This document shows positions 7,535-16,821 of a DNA stretch of 64,000 nt, in pieces (position 1 is the stretch's first letter; each line of letters begins with the position of its first letter). Both the position numbers and the translations under genes were made by a program. The notes under the pieces were generated by a model. That model was not told the origin of the DNA and searched no databases. It saw only the letters and a program-made list of their open reading frames with translations. The DNA comes from Lachnospira sp. UBA2821 (GTDB taxonomy: Bacteria; Bacillota; Clostridia; Lachnospirales; Lachnospiraceae), in the NCBI GenBank assembly GCA_002351535.1, contig DEGR01000033.1, positions 1,442 to 65,441 of the forward strand, given 5' to 3'.

Positions 7535-8575
7535 CTATTTGACATATTTTAAATAAAATTTGTAATATATTCTGATCAACAATAATAATAATTTGTATTT
7601 TCTTATATATAAAGTCTTAACAATAAAAGCCCTACACCATCCCAGATTTCTAATATTTACATCTTTATAAATATCTCTAAAAAAAACATCTTCACCTATT
7701 TCTTTCAAATACTCATAACCGCATTTAATGTCTTCTTTTTTTATCAATCTCACTTTGTATGCTGCAGTACATACTATTTTCATGTACTTCATTTTTAACA
7801 TATTGTCAAATTCGCTCAAATCTATTTCAGATTCTTTTACTTTATCATACAAGCGAAAAAAGCCTTCTCTTAAAGAAAAAAATATTTTTGTATTAAAATT
7901 ATGAATAATACTTGTCTCATTATTATCCAATTGATAATAATATAAAATTTCATCAATATAAACAATTTTTTTTGCATTGAAAACAATTGGAATTGTTTGA
8001 AATAAATCCGTACCATTTCTCACATCAAAATATTTTTTATAATCCACATCCCAATCAACAAGATTTCTGGAAAATACCTTCGACCATAAGGCATTGAAAC
8101 TATCTCCCAATATTAAGTTTTCATAAACCAATTTTAATTTTTCACCTTCAAAAGTTTCCAAATTCTTATAATTATACTTGAAAAAAGGTTCTGTTTTATC
8201 ATGTGATGTTGCGTTAAAAAATACCATATCACATTTAAATGTCATAATAGTATCTTTGATAATCTGCAACGCATTTTTATTACACAGATAATCATCTGCA
8301 TCAATAATATAAATAAATTTACCTTTTGCTTTTTCTAAACATACTCTTCTTGTTAACAATGAACCTGTGTTGTTCTTCGATATAATACGTATAGTATCTG
8401 GATAAGTTTTCTTCCACTTGTAACACATTTCTAGACTACTATCATTTGATTCATCATCTACTAATATAAGTTCATAATCATCACATGTTTGTTCAACAAT
8501 TGATTGAATACATCTGTTAATGTATTTTTCCGCATTATATATAGGGATAGTGATAGAAAAAAAAACATTATGCAT
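7535..8575 (-). CDS. Glycosyltransferase family 2
   Basis: This 346-residue GT-A enzyme adds one sugar to the lipid-linked repeat unit on the cytoplasmic face. The N-terminal motif ITIPIYNAEKYINRCIQSI, the DDESNDSS nucleotide-binding segment at about 41-48, and the metal-binding IDADDY at about 91-96 are all present. The C-terminal 100 residues are basic and probably contact the membrane. A GGAG site lies ten bases before the ATG. It belongs to the AT-rich cassette, between the GT4 and polymerase genes. Donor and acceptor sugars are unknown. Confidence 0.88.
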   Translation of the reverse strand: MHNVFFSITIPIYNAEKYINRCIQSIVEQTCDDYELILVDDESNDSSLEMCYKWKKTYPDTIRIISKNNTGSLLTRRVCLEKAKGKFIYIIDADDYLCNKNALQIIKDTIMTFKCDMVFFNATSHDKTEPFFKYNYKNLETFEGEKLKLVYENLILGDSFNALWSKVFSRNLVDWDVDYKKYFDVRNGTDLFQTIPIVFNAKKIVYIDEILYYYQLDNNETSIIHNFNTKIFFSLREGFFRLYDKVKESEIDLSEFDNMLKMKYMKIVCTAAYKVRLIKKEDIKCGYEYLKEIGEDVFFRDIYKDVNIRNLGWCRAFIVKTLYIRKYKLLLLLIRIYYKFYLKYVK

Positions 8576-8603
8576 ATAGCATCAACTCCAATTCAATTTT
8601 GTA

Positions 8604-9707
8604 CTAATTTTTTTCAGACTCCATATATATTTTACACAATATACTATTTATTGATTTCACACCATATTTTTCGACTTTACACATATTATATTGCCCTAAG
8701 TATGTACCTTCTTCGTTTATTATCTTCTTTAATGCTGTAACACATTCGTCCACACTCTGTGGATTAAATAGAATCCCACCTTTTTCATCCACCAAGTCAA
8801 TATTTCCACGAATATTACTACATACTATTGGAAGTTGGCTTGCCATTGCCTCCATAACCGAAACTGGTAATCCTTCACGATAAGACGGAAATACAAAGAC
8901 ATCTGCAGCACATAACAATTCAGGAATATCTCTACGATACCCCAACAGTTTTACTCGCTGGTTCAATTCTAATTCATCTATCAATCCTTGCAAATGCTCG
9001 TGTAACTTACCTTGTCCCGCAATTAAATAATAGCTATTATTCTCTAATTTCGAAATTGCCCTAATAACAGTTTCATGATTTTTATTGCGATTAAGTTCTC
9101 CCACCGATAAATAAACTATTGCATCGTCTGGAATATCAAGTTCTTTTCTTTTCAAACACGGATTATATTTTCCGAATTTTTCCAAATCAATACCCACACC
9201 AGGAACATATTTAATATATTGTGCATTTAGATGCTTTTTTGCAAATAAATAATCTTCTTGATTAATTGTAATTAGTATATCTGTAAAGTACGAGCATATT
9301 TTTTCCATTGGAAAAAACAAAAGCCAGTTTATTTTCGGAGCACCTTTATAAAAATGAAATCCATGCGCTGTGTAAAACACCTTTGTACCATGCATTCGAG
9401 CTTTACGACAAGCAAAACGAGTGCACATAGCTGCAATTGGTGTATGACAATGGACTATGTCGTACTTCTCTTCTGTAACAATTTCTTTTATTTGTTTAAT
9501 TGCTATTATGTTCCCGCTCCTTAAAGGAGAACGTGACATATCAATTTGATATATAATACATCCCAGACTGCGATAGAAGTTTGAAACTTTAGAATCGTCT
9601 TCATTTGTTGCAATATTAACAATATTTCCTGTATCTATTAAATGTTTTATGTATGATTTAAAAAAATCCATAGTACCACCAATAGTAGTTACATACAATA
9701 TTTTCAT
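8604..9707 (-). CDS. Glycosyltransferase family 4 (EpsD/PglA-like)
   Basis: This 367-residue GT-B enzyme starts MKILYVTTIGGTMDFFKSYI, the typical N-terminal domain of EpsD/WcaA-like GT4 proteins. It continues with HCHTPIAAMCTRFACRKAR, AHGFHFYKGAP (around residues 124-134), and the C-terminal donor-site motif FPSYREGLPVSVMEAMASQ. It probably adds the second sugar, directly onto the bacillosamine-type residue laid down by the PglC-like enzyme, by analogy with PglA; that order is inference. A GAGGAG site precedes the ATG. It is the first gene of the AT-rich cassette, with a 266-bp AT-rich gap (9708-9973) upstream. Confidence 0.88.
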   Translation of the reverse strand: MKILYVTTIGGTMDFFKSYIKHLIDTGNIVNIATNEDDSKVSNFYRSLGCIIYQIDMSRSPLRSGNIIAIKQIKEIVTEEKYDIVHCHTPIAAMCTRFACRKARMHGTKVFYTAHGFHFYKGAPKINWLLFFPMEKICSYFTDILITINQEDYLFAKKHLNAQYIKYVPGVGIDLEKFGKYNPCLKRKELDIPDDAIVYLSVGELNRNKNHETVIRAISKLENNSYYLIAGQGKLHEHLQGLIDELELNQRVKLLGYRRDIPELLCAADVFVFPSYREGLPVSVMEAMASQLPIVCSNIRGNIDLVDEKGGILFNPQSVDECVTALKKIINEEGTYLGQYNMCKVEKYGVKSINSILCKIYMESEKN

Positions 9708-9973
9708 ATATTCTCCTCTTCCATTACTTTTTTCACATCAAAAGCTATAACTATAGGCTATATCTATCATCTATAAAGCAAAAATAACACTTTATAAAAC
9801 TTATTATTACTTAATTTTCCTAACAAGAAATTCTATATATACTGCACTTTTAATATATTATTCTTTACATCTTTCACTATTTTCTAAACTTATAATAAAT
9901 CTATTACTTTTTTATAAGTTTCAATAATAATGCTCTACGAACCCAACATCATTATTAGGTAATACAAAAATCA
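9708..9973. other. AT-rich gap between the variable cassette and the bacillosamine genes
   Basis: These 266 bases hold no ORF, clear promoter or terminator that I can support. They mark the point where base composition changes from the AT-rich cassette (3757-9707) to the less AT-rich upstream half of the locus. Confidence 0.5.
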
Positions 9974-10606
9974 TCATTTTATTCTCTTAGCAGGACTTCC
10001 AACCCAAGTTCCCTTCTCCTCTATATCTTTTACAACCACAGCACCAGCACCTATCACTGTTTCTGCCGCAACTTTTATTCCCTGTATAATCTGCATTCCT
10101 GTACCAAGTTCTGAGCATTCACCAATTAATACATTTCCTGAAACATTAACACCCGGATACATAGTAACAAAATCACCTATGCTATCATCATGCCCTAATG
10201 TACAATCCAAGTTTATAATTACATGGTTGCCTATTTTTATATCTACGGTAATAACTGTTCCTGCACAAATAATTGTTCCCTCACCAACTTCAACTCTATC
10301 TGAAATCAATACAGACGGATCAATTAACGTTGCATATCTCACTTTACTATTTTTTAACTTGTCAATAACAACTTTGCGAACCTTTGCAGATCCAATAGCA
10401 CATACTACATATGCATCAGAAATTTTCTTTAAGTAATTACAATCACCCAGCACATAGTATTTTCCTTCCCTAATGCCATTCAATGATTCATCATCATCAA
10501 TGAACCCCTTTATATTCCATGTTGGAGTTACACTGTTAATCCTTTCAACAAGCCATGCAACTTCTCTTCCAAAGCCACCAGCTCCTATAATATACAAATC
10601 CTTCAT
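9974..10606 (-). CDS. PglD/NeuD-like sugar acetyltransferase
   Basis: This 210-residue protein has an N-terminal nucleotide-sugar-binding part (LYIIGAGGFGREVAWLVERI) and a C-terminal left-handed beta-helix of hexapeptide repeats (about residues 100-205). The motif NLDCTLGHDDSIGDF contains the catalytic His. This is the architecture of PglD/EpsM, which acetylates the 4-amino group of a UDP-sugar using acetyl-CoA. Next to PglC-, PglE- and PglF-like genes it would complete UDP-N,N'-diacetylbacillosamine or a close relative. The ATG follows GGAGAG. Sialic-acid O-acetylation (NeuD) is an alternative, but no sialic acid genes are present. Confidence 0.85.
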   Translation of the reverse strand: MKDLYIIGAGGFGREVAWLVERINSVTPTWNIKGFIDDDESLNGIREGKYYVLGDCNYLKKISDAYVVCAIGSAKVRKVVIDKLKNSKVRYATLIDPSVLISDRVEVGEGTIICAGTVITVDIKIGNHVIINLDCTLGHDDSIGDFVTMYPGVNVSGNVLIGECSELGTGMQIIQGIKVAAETVIGAGAVVVKDIEEKGTWVGSPAKRIK

Positions 10607-10632
10607 TCATTCTCTCCATATATATTTATACA

Positions 10633-11259
10633 TTATTGTTTTATTCTCATGGCGTCAGGTGTCCCTTTAAACTCTTCCATAGTAACTGAGTTTTCTGAAC
10701 TAACACCACTTTGGTTAAAAACCACCTTTACAGTATCAATTAATATCTTAATATCACCTAAGAAACTAATATTCTTTGTATACCACACATCCATAGCAAA
10801 CTTGTCTTCCCATGACAAAGCATTTCTGCCATTTGACTGAGCATACCCTGTAAGACCTGGTCTTACATCATGTCTATGCCTCTGTTCATCATTATATCTT
10901 TCAAGATATCTCACTAACAGCGGTCTTGGTCCCACAACCGCCATATTTCCCTTCAATATATTAAAGAGTTCCGGCAGTTCGTCTAGTGACGTACTTCTGA
11001 GAAATCTTCCATATTTATTAAGTCTGACCTCATCCGGAAGCAAATTACCATTCTCATCTTTCCTGTTATCCATCGTCCGGAATTTGATGAGTTTAAATAT
11101 CTTCTCATCTTTGCCGGGTCTTAACTGAGTAAAGAACGGATTGCCTCTCATGAATATTGCCCCCAGAATCATAAGAATTATTAATAATGGTGATAACACA
11201 ACTATTCCAACAATACTAAGGCAGAAATCGATTATCCGTTTAAAATATTTTGCATACAT
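10633..11259 (-). CDS. PglC-like polyprenyl-phosphate sugar-1-phosphate transferase
   Basis: This 208-residue monotopic phosphoglycosyl transferase starts the first polysaccharide by moving a sugar-1-phosphate onto undecaprenyl phosphate. One membrane helix near the N terminus (FKRIIDFCLSIVGIVVLSPL) is followed by KFRTM, the catalytic STSLDELPELFNI and VGPRPLLVRYLERY. The small size fits PglC/EpsL rather than the long WbaP type. I chose the ATG at 11259, which has TGAGGA upstream and gives the usual MYAKYFKRIIDF start. An ATG at 11283 overlapping the previous stop (ATGA) is in frame but lacks a site. Confidence 0.9.
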   Translation of the reverse strand: MYAKYFKRIIDFCLSIVGIVVLSPLLIILMILGAIFMRGNPFFTQLRPGKDEKIFKLIKFRTMDNRKDENGNLLPDEVRLNKYGRFLRSTSLDELPELFNILKGNMAVVGPRPLLVRYLERYNDEQRHRHDVRPGLTGYAQSNGRNALSWEDKFAMDVWYTKNISFLGDIKILIDTVKVVFNQSGVSSENSVTMEEFKGTPDAMRIKQ

Positions 11260-11279
11260 AATATTCCTCATTTCAGTAA

Positions 11280-12581
11280 TCATTCAAAACATTTTTTTAC
11301 AATCTTTATTACTACATTCTGCTCTTCCTCGGTCATATTGATGTCGCTCGGAAGACATAGACCTCTGTCAAATATATCCATTCCAATATCAGTGCATCCG
11401 CCCTCAATATACGCATTCGTCCTTGCTCTGCCATTTCCATTCCTTGTGATAAAAGGATTTAATCTGTATATAGGCTGCATATGCATCGGTTTCCATATTG
11501 GTCTGCCTTCTGCATTGTACTTTGCCAATGTCTCCAATATCTGTGTTGGACACGTCTTTCCTGCTTCACTTATGTATAACGTTTCATTTTCAGAGCGCAC
11601 CTGTCTGCACATTGCCTCTTTGTCTATAATCATGCAGCTTAACCAGAAGTTAGGAATCATATCCCCTTCAATATATGGATTCATGGAAACCGGCAGCCTT
11701 TTAAAACCTTCTTTATATCTATCATAGATTGCTTTCTTTCTTGCTATATGCTCTTGCAGATGCTCATACTGACCTCTTACAATACCGGCAATAATATTAC
11801 TCATTCTGTAGTTGTATCCAAGTTCCTCATGCTGATACCATGGTGCTGCTTCTCTCGCCTGCGTAGACCACTTACGAACTTTATCAGCAGCTTCTTTACT
11901 ATCTGAAAGAAGACATCCACCACTACTGCCTGTAATAATCTTATTTCCATTAAAACTTACAATACTGTACTTACCAAATGTACCTGTCTGTTTTCCTTTA
12001 TATTCAGCTCCCATTGACTCTGCCGCATCTTCGATTAAAATTGCCCCGTATTCATCACAGATACCTATGATTTCATCAAGTTTAGATGGTGTACCATATA
12101 AATTTACAAGCACAACCAGCTTAACTTCCGGATATATTTCAAATGCTTTCTTAAGAGCCTCCGGGTTCATATTCCATGTATCGTATTCACTGTCTATAAA
12201 TACCGGTTTCCCGCCCTCGTACACTATTGGATTAACCGTCGCATCAAATGTCACATCTGAACAGAACACTTTTTTTCCTTTTAATGTTCCATCACCCACT
12301 TTAGGCTTTCCGTACAATTCTTCTCCTGCTAACTTTACTGCCATATGTAATGCTGCTGTACCACACGAAAGTGCAACTGCATTAGTTGTCCCTACATACC
12401 CAGCAGTAATTCTTTCTACTTCATTTACATTTTCACCCGCTGTAGTTATCCAATTTAAATCAAACGCACGATTCACATACTTTTGTTCCTCACCATGCAT
12501 CATCGGACTTGCAAGCCAGACTTTATTTTCAAACGGTTTTATATCGCTCTGCTCATTCGTATTTTTCACATCTTTATCCAT
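11280..12581 (-). CDS. DegT/DnrJ/EryC1 aminotransferase (PglE/EpsN-like)
   Basis: This 433-residue PLP enzyme converts a 4-keto nucleotide sugar to the 4-amino form. Visible motifs are LSCGTAALHMAVKLAG, the phosphate- and ring-binding stretch DAAESMGAEYKGKQTG, the Schiff-base Lys in SFNGNKIITGSSGG, and the C-terminal substrate loop KPMHMQPIY. It sits between the 4,6-dehydratase and the sugar-phosphate transferase, as in the pgl and eps loci. The start is the ATG at 12581, two bases after the PglF-like gene ends, which indicates one transcript. The product is probably UDP-4-amino-4,6-dideoxy-GlcNAc. Confidence 0.9.
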   Translation of the reverse strand: MDKDVKNTNEQSDIKPFENKVWLASPMMHGEEQKYVNRAFDLNWITTAGENVNEVERITAGYVGTTNAVALSCGTAALHMAVKLAGEELYGKPKVGDGTLKGKKVFCSDVTFDATVNPIVYEGGKPVFIDSEYDTWNMNPEALKKAFEIYPEVKLVVLVNLYGTPSKLDEIIGICDEYGAILIEDAAESMGAEYKGKQTGTFGKYSIVSFNGNKIITGSSGGCLLSDSKEAADKVRKWSTQAREAAPWYQHEELGYNYRMSNIIAGIVRGQYEHLQEHIARKKAIYDRYKEGFKRLPVSMNPYIEGDMIPNFWLSCMIIDKEAMCRQVRSENETLYISEAGKTCPTQILETLAKYNAEGRPIWKPMHMQPIYRLNPFITRNGNGRARTNAYIEGGCTDIGMDIFDRGLCLPSDINMTEEEQNVVIKIVKKCFE

Positions 12582-12583
12582 GT

Positions 12584-14524
12584 CTACCCTACTTTCGCCC
12601 TCATATTCTCTTCATCCATATTGTGATACGTCTTAACTATCCTGCCTATCATTTTCTTTACTTCTTCTTCCCTGTTATTCTCTGCTGCCTCTTTTATCTC
12701 TGCCAGTTCCTGTTCAAATGTCTCATAGTTCATGTCTATTGGCTTGCCGATGAATATCATCCTGTTGGCAGTTTTCTTTAAGCCCTCTTCTTTCATCAGA
12801 AGCTCTTCGTATAACTTTTCCCCAGGACGGAGACCTGTGTATTCTATCTTAATGTCTACGTCAGGTGTCATTCCCGAAAGCTTTATTAAATTGCGTGCAA
12901 GTGTATCTATCTTCACAGGCTCGCCCATGTCGAGGACGAATATCTCGCCACCTTTACCGTATGCCCCTGCCTGAAGGACAAGTGATACAGCTTCAGGAAT
13001 TGTCATAAAATATCTTATTATGTCCGGATGCGTTACCGTTACCGGTCCTCCGGCTTTTATCTGTTTCTTGAATAGCGGTATTACACTTCCATTGCTTCCA
13101 AGAACATTTCCGAATCGCACTGCCACGAATTCTGTTGAAGAAGCTCTGTTGAAATTCTGTACTATCATCTCACATATTCTCTTGGTGGCTCCCATTATGC
13201 TTGTCGGGTTGACCGCCTTATCCGTACTTATTAATACGAACTTTCTGACACCGTATTTCATGGCTGCCGCTGCTGTCTTGTATGTTCCAAATACGTTGTT
13301 TTTAACAGCTTCCTGCGGACTTACTTCCATAAGAGGAACATGCTTATGTGCCGCTGCATGATATACAATGTCCGGCCTAAATGTATCGAATACATTGTCC
13401 ATCCTTCTTGTATCCCTTACAGATGCAACTATCACATCAAGATTAAGCTTATCGTAGTTCATCTTAAGTTCCTGCTGTATATCATATGCATTGTTCTCAT
13501 ACATATCGACGATTACAAGTCTTTTTGGATTGTGTGCTGCTATCTGCCGGCATAACTCACTTCCAATACTTCCACCACCGCCTGTCACCATTATGACTTT
13601 ATCTTTTACATGAGTAAGTATCTCATCAGTATTTACTTCTATCGGGTCACGCCCAAGAAGTTCTTCCACAGATACTTCTCTTAAGCTGCTTAAACTTACT
13701 TCTCCGTTAACCATCTGATATATTCCCGGAAGTACCTGTATGTCACAGCCTGTATCACTACATATATCTAATATTGCTTTTCTTTCCTTTGGAGTTGCAG
13801 TCGGTATGGCAAATATTATTCTGTGTATTTTATACTCCTCTACTGCATCTTTAATACTTTCCCTGCCACCGACTATCTTAAAGCCATTCATCAGTCTTCC
13901 CTGTTTGCATATATCATCATCTATTATGCAACATACCTTTGCACTTACATACTCGCTGTTAACAAGTTCTTTTATTAGTGTTCTTCCTGCTTCCCCGGCT
14001 CCTATTACCATCACATGCTCAAGTTTATCCGACTTCTGCTCCATGATGTTTCTTATCTTTCTTGCTCCTCTGTAGGAATATCTAACTCCTGTTATGAATA
14101 TGAATTCCAGAAGCCAGCCTATAAGGTAATATGATGCAGGCATTTCTCCATACAGTAACTGTACTGTAATTATATGTAATAATGCTGATATTCCAGAGGC
14201 AAACAGTGTTCTTTGCATCTCTGCAATACTTACATATTTCCACAGACTCTTATATAATCCCGAGATGTTATACACACATAAACTTAATACTATGTGTATT
14301 CCAAGTGACTTTAACCATATATAGTAATATTCCGAAGGCACATGCGATATTCTGAAATCAAATCTTATCCACAATGCACTTCCATATGCTATTAATATTG
14401 ACAATGCATCACATATGAATAATGTTAATGCTATGCTCCACCAGCTTCTGTTATATAAGCTTTTTATCCCTTGTGTATTATTTTTCTCTTCTCTTTTGTC
14501 CTTATTATCATTATCCTTACTCAT
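12584..14524 (-). CDS. UDP-GlcNAc 4,6-dehydratase, membrane type (PglF/CapD/EpsC)
   Basis: This 646-residue protein has four N-terminal membrane helices (residues about 25-150), a CoA-binding-like domain (VMVIGAGEAGRTLIKELV) and a C-terminal short-chain dehydrogenase domain. The NAD site is TGGGGSIGSELCRQI. The active site reads STDKAVNPTSIMGATKR, with Met in place of the usual Tyr, as is known for PglF-type enzymes. It would supply the 4-keto-6-deoxy intermediate for the aminotransferase downstream. A CGAGGA site lies before the ATG. The length matches PglF/CapD. Confidence 0.92.
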   Translation of the reverse strand: MSKDNDNKDKREEKNNTQGIKSLYNRSWWSIALTLFICDALSILIAYGSALWIRFDFRISHVPSEYYYIWLKSLGIHIVLSLCVYNISGLYKSLWKYVSIAEMQRTLFASGISALLHIITVQLLYGEMPASYYLIGWLLEFIFITGVRYSYRGARKIRNIMEQKSDKLEHVMVIGAGEAGRTLIKELVNSEYVSAKVCCIIDDDICKQGRLMNGFKIVGGRESIKDAVEEYKIHRIIFAIPTATPKERKAILDICSDTGCDIQVLPGIYQMVNGEVSLSSLREVSVEELLGRDPIEVNTDEILTHVKDKVIMVTGGGGSIGSELCRQIAAHNPKRLVIVDMYENNAYDIQQELKMNYDKLNLDVIVASVRDTRRMDNVFDTFRPDIVYHAAAHKHVPLMEVSPQEAVKNNVFGTYKTAAAAMKYGVRKFVLISTDKAVNPTSIMGATKRICEMIVQNFNRASSTEFVAVRFGNVLGSNGSVIPLFKKQIKAGGPVTVTHPDIIRYFMTIPEAVSLVLQAGAYGKGGEIFVLDMGEPVKIDTLARNLIKLSGMTPDVDIKIEYTGLRPGEKLYEELLMKEEGLKKTANRMIFIGKPIDMNYETFEQELAEIKEAAENNREEEVKKMIGRIVKTYHNMDEENMRAKVG

Positions 14525-14553
14525 CTTAACAATCCTCGTATGTGCCTTCTCTT

Positions 14554-15273
14554 CTAATACTGTTCGTACTTTGAATAATAGCCTTTATAGTAGCCTTTGT
14601 AATACCCCTTATAGTAACCTTTATATTTTCCTTTATTTACACGGACCTTGTTAAGAACTGCACCCAATATCCTTATGCCTGTAACCTCTAGTTGTTTTTT
14701 AACATCCTTAACAAATCTGTAACTCACTTCTCCACTTGATATCACCAATATGCATCCATCACATTTAGGTGCAATGACCGCTGTATCGATAACACTTCCA
14801 AGTGGTGGTGAATCGATTATCACATAATCATAATTATCTCTTCCATACTCTATCAGCCTGTCAAAATATTTATTGCCTAACAGCTCTGTAGGATTAGGAA
14901 CCTCCGGTCCCGCAACAACTATGTCAAAATCATCTACATTAGTCTCATATATAACATCTTCAAGCTTTTGCTGTCCTGACAGATAATGTGACAATCCTTT
15001 TATCTCCTTGTCTGACTGCATACCATGTCTACCGACTATTACTGATTTTCTTATATCTGCATCTATAAGAAGTGTCTTTCTGCCATCTTCTGCAAGCTTT
15101 CTACAGAATTCAAGAGAAACGGTACTTTTACCTTCATTAGGTGTACAGCTTGTTATCGTTATTACTTTTATATCATCTCCGCAGAACTGAATATTGGTCC
15201 TCAACGAGTTAAATGCCTCTTTTCTTCCATAATCAAGTTCTTCAAGATTATTTATCTCTATCTTATTTGCCAT
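14554..15273 (-). CDS. cpsD: Bacterial tyrosine kinase CpsD/CapB
   Basis: This 239-residue cytoplasmic BY-kinase autophosphorylates and controls capsule assembly with its membrane activator CpsC. Walker A (TPNEGKST, 44-51), Walker A' (LLIDADIRK, 68-76) and Walker B (VIIDSPP, 151-157) are present. The C-terminal tail (217-239) is a tandem KGYY repeat with eleven tyrosines, the expected phosphorylation cluster. I chose the ATG at 15273, which has GGGAG upstream and gives the normal length. The open frame extends 32 codons further inside cpsC. The start overlaps the cpsC end by 11 bp. The tail is coded by 12-bp units that could change in number. Confidence 0.92.
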   Translation of the reverse strand: MANKIEINNLEELDYGRKEAFNSLRTNIQFCGDDIKVITITSCTPNEGKSTVSLEFCRKLAEDGRKTLLIDADIRKSVIVGRHGMQSDKEIKGLSHYLSGQQKLEDVIYETNVDDFDIVVAGPEVPNPTELLGNKYFDRLIEYGRDNYDYVIIDSPPLGSVIDTAVIAPKCDGCILVISSGEVSYRFVKDVKKQLEVTGIRILGAVLNKVRVNKGKYKGYYKGYYKGYYKGYYSKYEQY

Positions 15274-16030
15274 TGTGTCTGTCTCCCTTCTTTGAAGGTT
15301 TCTTGTGACGTTTTCTTTTGCCCGATGAAACTGATTTCTTATCATCTTCTTTAAGTGGAATTGCTGCAAGTGTATTTAATCCAAGATATTTTTCAACATC
15401 ATCCGCCGTAGTAATCGTGTCATCAAGTATGTACATTACGATAAGCACTCCCGAAGATAATACAAATCCTATCATCAGAGCTATAAGTATATTTTTAACA
15501 AGATGCACATTCACCGGTGTCTTTGATATGTAGCCTTTCTGTGCCACATTAGGAGCATCTGTACTCATAATGTCTGATATTTTACTCCTGGACACCTCTG
15601 CCAGTTCATCCACTATCGACTTTGCCGCCTCAGGCTCTGTAGCCTGTACAGTAATCTCAAGTATTCTCGTATTATCCGGATTCTCAACCGTTATAAGTTC
15701 TTCAAGTTCTTTGTACTTATAATCCAGTTTCAGATTTTTTATAACCTGTTCTAATACCGGACGACTCTTTATAAGCTGTACATAATCTGATGTAAGCTGT
15801 GTTCCAAGCTGGATGTCAGTAAGTGATGTAATTGAGGTGGACTGTGTCAATATATATAATATTGAGGTCGAACTGTACATTGGCTGTATACATATCTTTG
15901 TATATCCGACTGCCACCATTGCACACAATATCATTGCCGCAAGTATTACTACTATTCTGTTTTTCAATACATAAAGTAATTCAAGTAAATCTATCTCTAC
16001 TTCTTCATTTGAATTATTGTTATTGTTCAT
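15263..16030 (-). CDS. cpsC: Wzz/CpsC-like chain-length and kinase-activator protein
   Basis: This 255-residue membrane protein has two transmembrane helices (residues about 26-46 and 173-196) enclosing an extracellular loop, the Wzz domain. A short cytoplasmic basic tail follows. In Gram-positive bacteria this protein is separate from its kinase and activates it while setting polymer length. The N terminus EVEIDLLELLYVLKNRI is the family start. GAGGAAAG precedes the ATG. It overlaps cpsD and follows cpsB by 18 bp, giving the standard cpsBCD order on the minus strand. Confidence 0.92.
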   Translation of the reverse strand: MNNNNNSNEEVEIDLLELLYVLKNRIVVILAAMILCAMVAVGYTKICIQPMYSSTSILYILTQSTSITSLTDIQLGTQLTSDYVQLIKSRPVLEQVIKNLKLDYKYKELEELITVENPDNTRILEITVQATEPEAAKSIVDELAEVSRSKISDIMSTDAPNVAQKGYISKTPVNVHLVKNILIALMIGFVLSSGVLIVMYILDDTITTADDVEKYLGLNTLAAIPLKEDDKKSVSSGKRKRHKKPSKKGDRHNGK

Positions 16031-16048
16031 TATCTTTCCTCGCCATTT

Positions 16049-16792
16049 CTAACTGTCAAATATTGCTGAAGGATTCTCATACAATATTTTCTGTAATATC
16101 TTCCCGTCAGTTTTTTTACTCAGGTACGCCACAGCCTCTTCCATATCAGGACGTCTTGTGGTTTTGTTATGTGTGTCTGTACTTATAAGTTCTATGTATC
16201 CATTCCTTATAAGGTTCAAACAATATTTTTTATTTGATGAAAATATTCCTTCCAGAAAGTTCTCTGTATTCATCTGGAACATGACACCACTTTCTTTTAA
16301 TTCATCCATGATGTCATATTCCTTGTACAGACAGTCATATCTTTCTACATGTGCTATAATAGGTCTGTATCCTGACATCTGATATCTGCTTATTGCTTTT
16401 TTCATATCCTGATGCCTTATGTCTGTATTGAACTCTGTAAGGATATATCTATTACCCTTATCATTTTTTCCCATAATATGTGCTCTTCCTGAATTCAATT
16501 CTTCTATTATCCTGTCACTATAGAATAATTCATTGCCAAGCTTCAGTCGCATATCAGGGTGAATTTTTTCACATTCTCTTTTAACTTTCTCAAATGCTTC
16601 CTCCATATCATCTGACATCTTTCTGCATTTTTCTACCATGCTTCTGGCTATATAATGTGGTGTAAATATTATGTTTCTCACACCACTTTTATATTCCATG
16701 TCTATAAGCTCCATGGACATCTTTAAGTCTTCTGAACCATCATCTACACCAGGCAGAATATGGTTATGAATATCATATAATCCTTTTTCCAA
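16049..16792 (-). CDS. cpsB: Tyrosine-protein phosphatase CpsB/YwqE (PHP family)
   Basis: This enzyme of about 247 residues removes phosphate from the CpsD tyrosine tail. Metal-binding motifs of the PHP fold are visible: DIHNHILPGVDDG near the N terminus, FTPHY, the HVERYD segment and the STDTHN near the C terminus. The likely start is a TTG at 16792, eight bases after AAGGTGG, giving MEKGLYDIHNH. A GTG at 16804 is the alternative. It lies 18 bp before cpsC and 29 bp after the membrane protein at 16822-17613. Confidence 0.9.
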   Translation of the reverse strand: MEKGLYDIHNHILPGVDDGSEDLKMSMELIDMEYKSGVRNIIFTPHYIARSMVEKCRKMSDDMEEAFEKVKRECEKIHPDMRLKLGNELFYSDRIIEELNSGRAHIMGKNDKGNRYILTEFNTDIRHQDMKKAISRYQMSGYRPIIAHVERYDCLYKEYDIMDELKESGVMFQMNTENFLEGIFSSNKKYCLNLIRNGYIELISTDTHNKTTRRPDMEEAVAYLSKKTDGKILQKILYENPSAIFDS

Positions 16793-16821
16793 TGTTCTTA
16801 CCACCTTATGCCAGATTGTGT

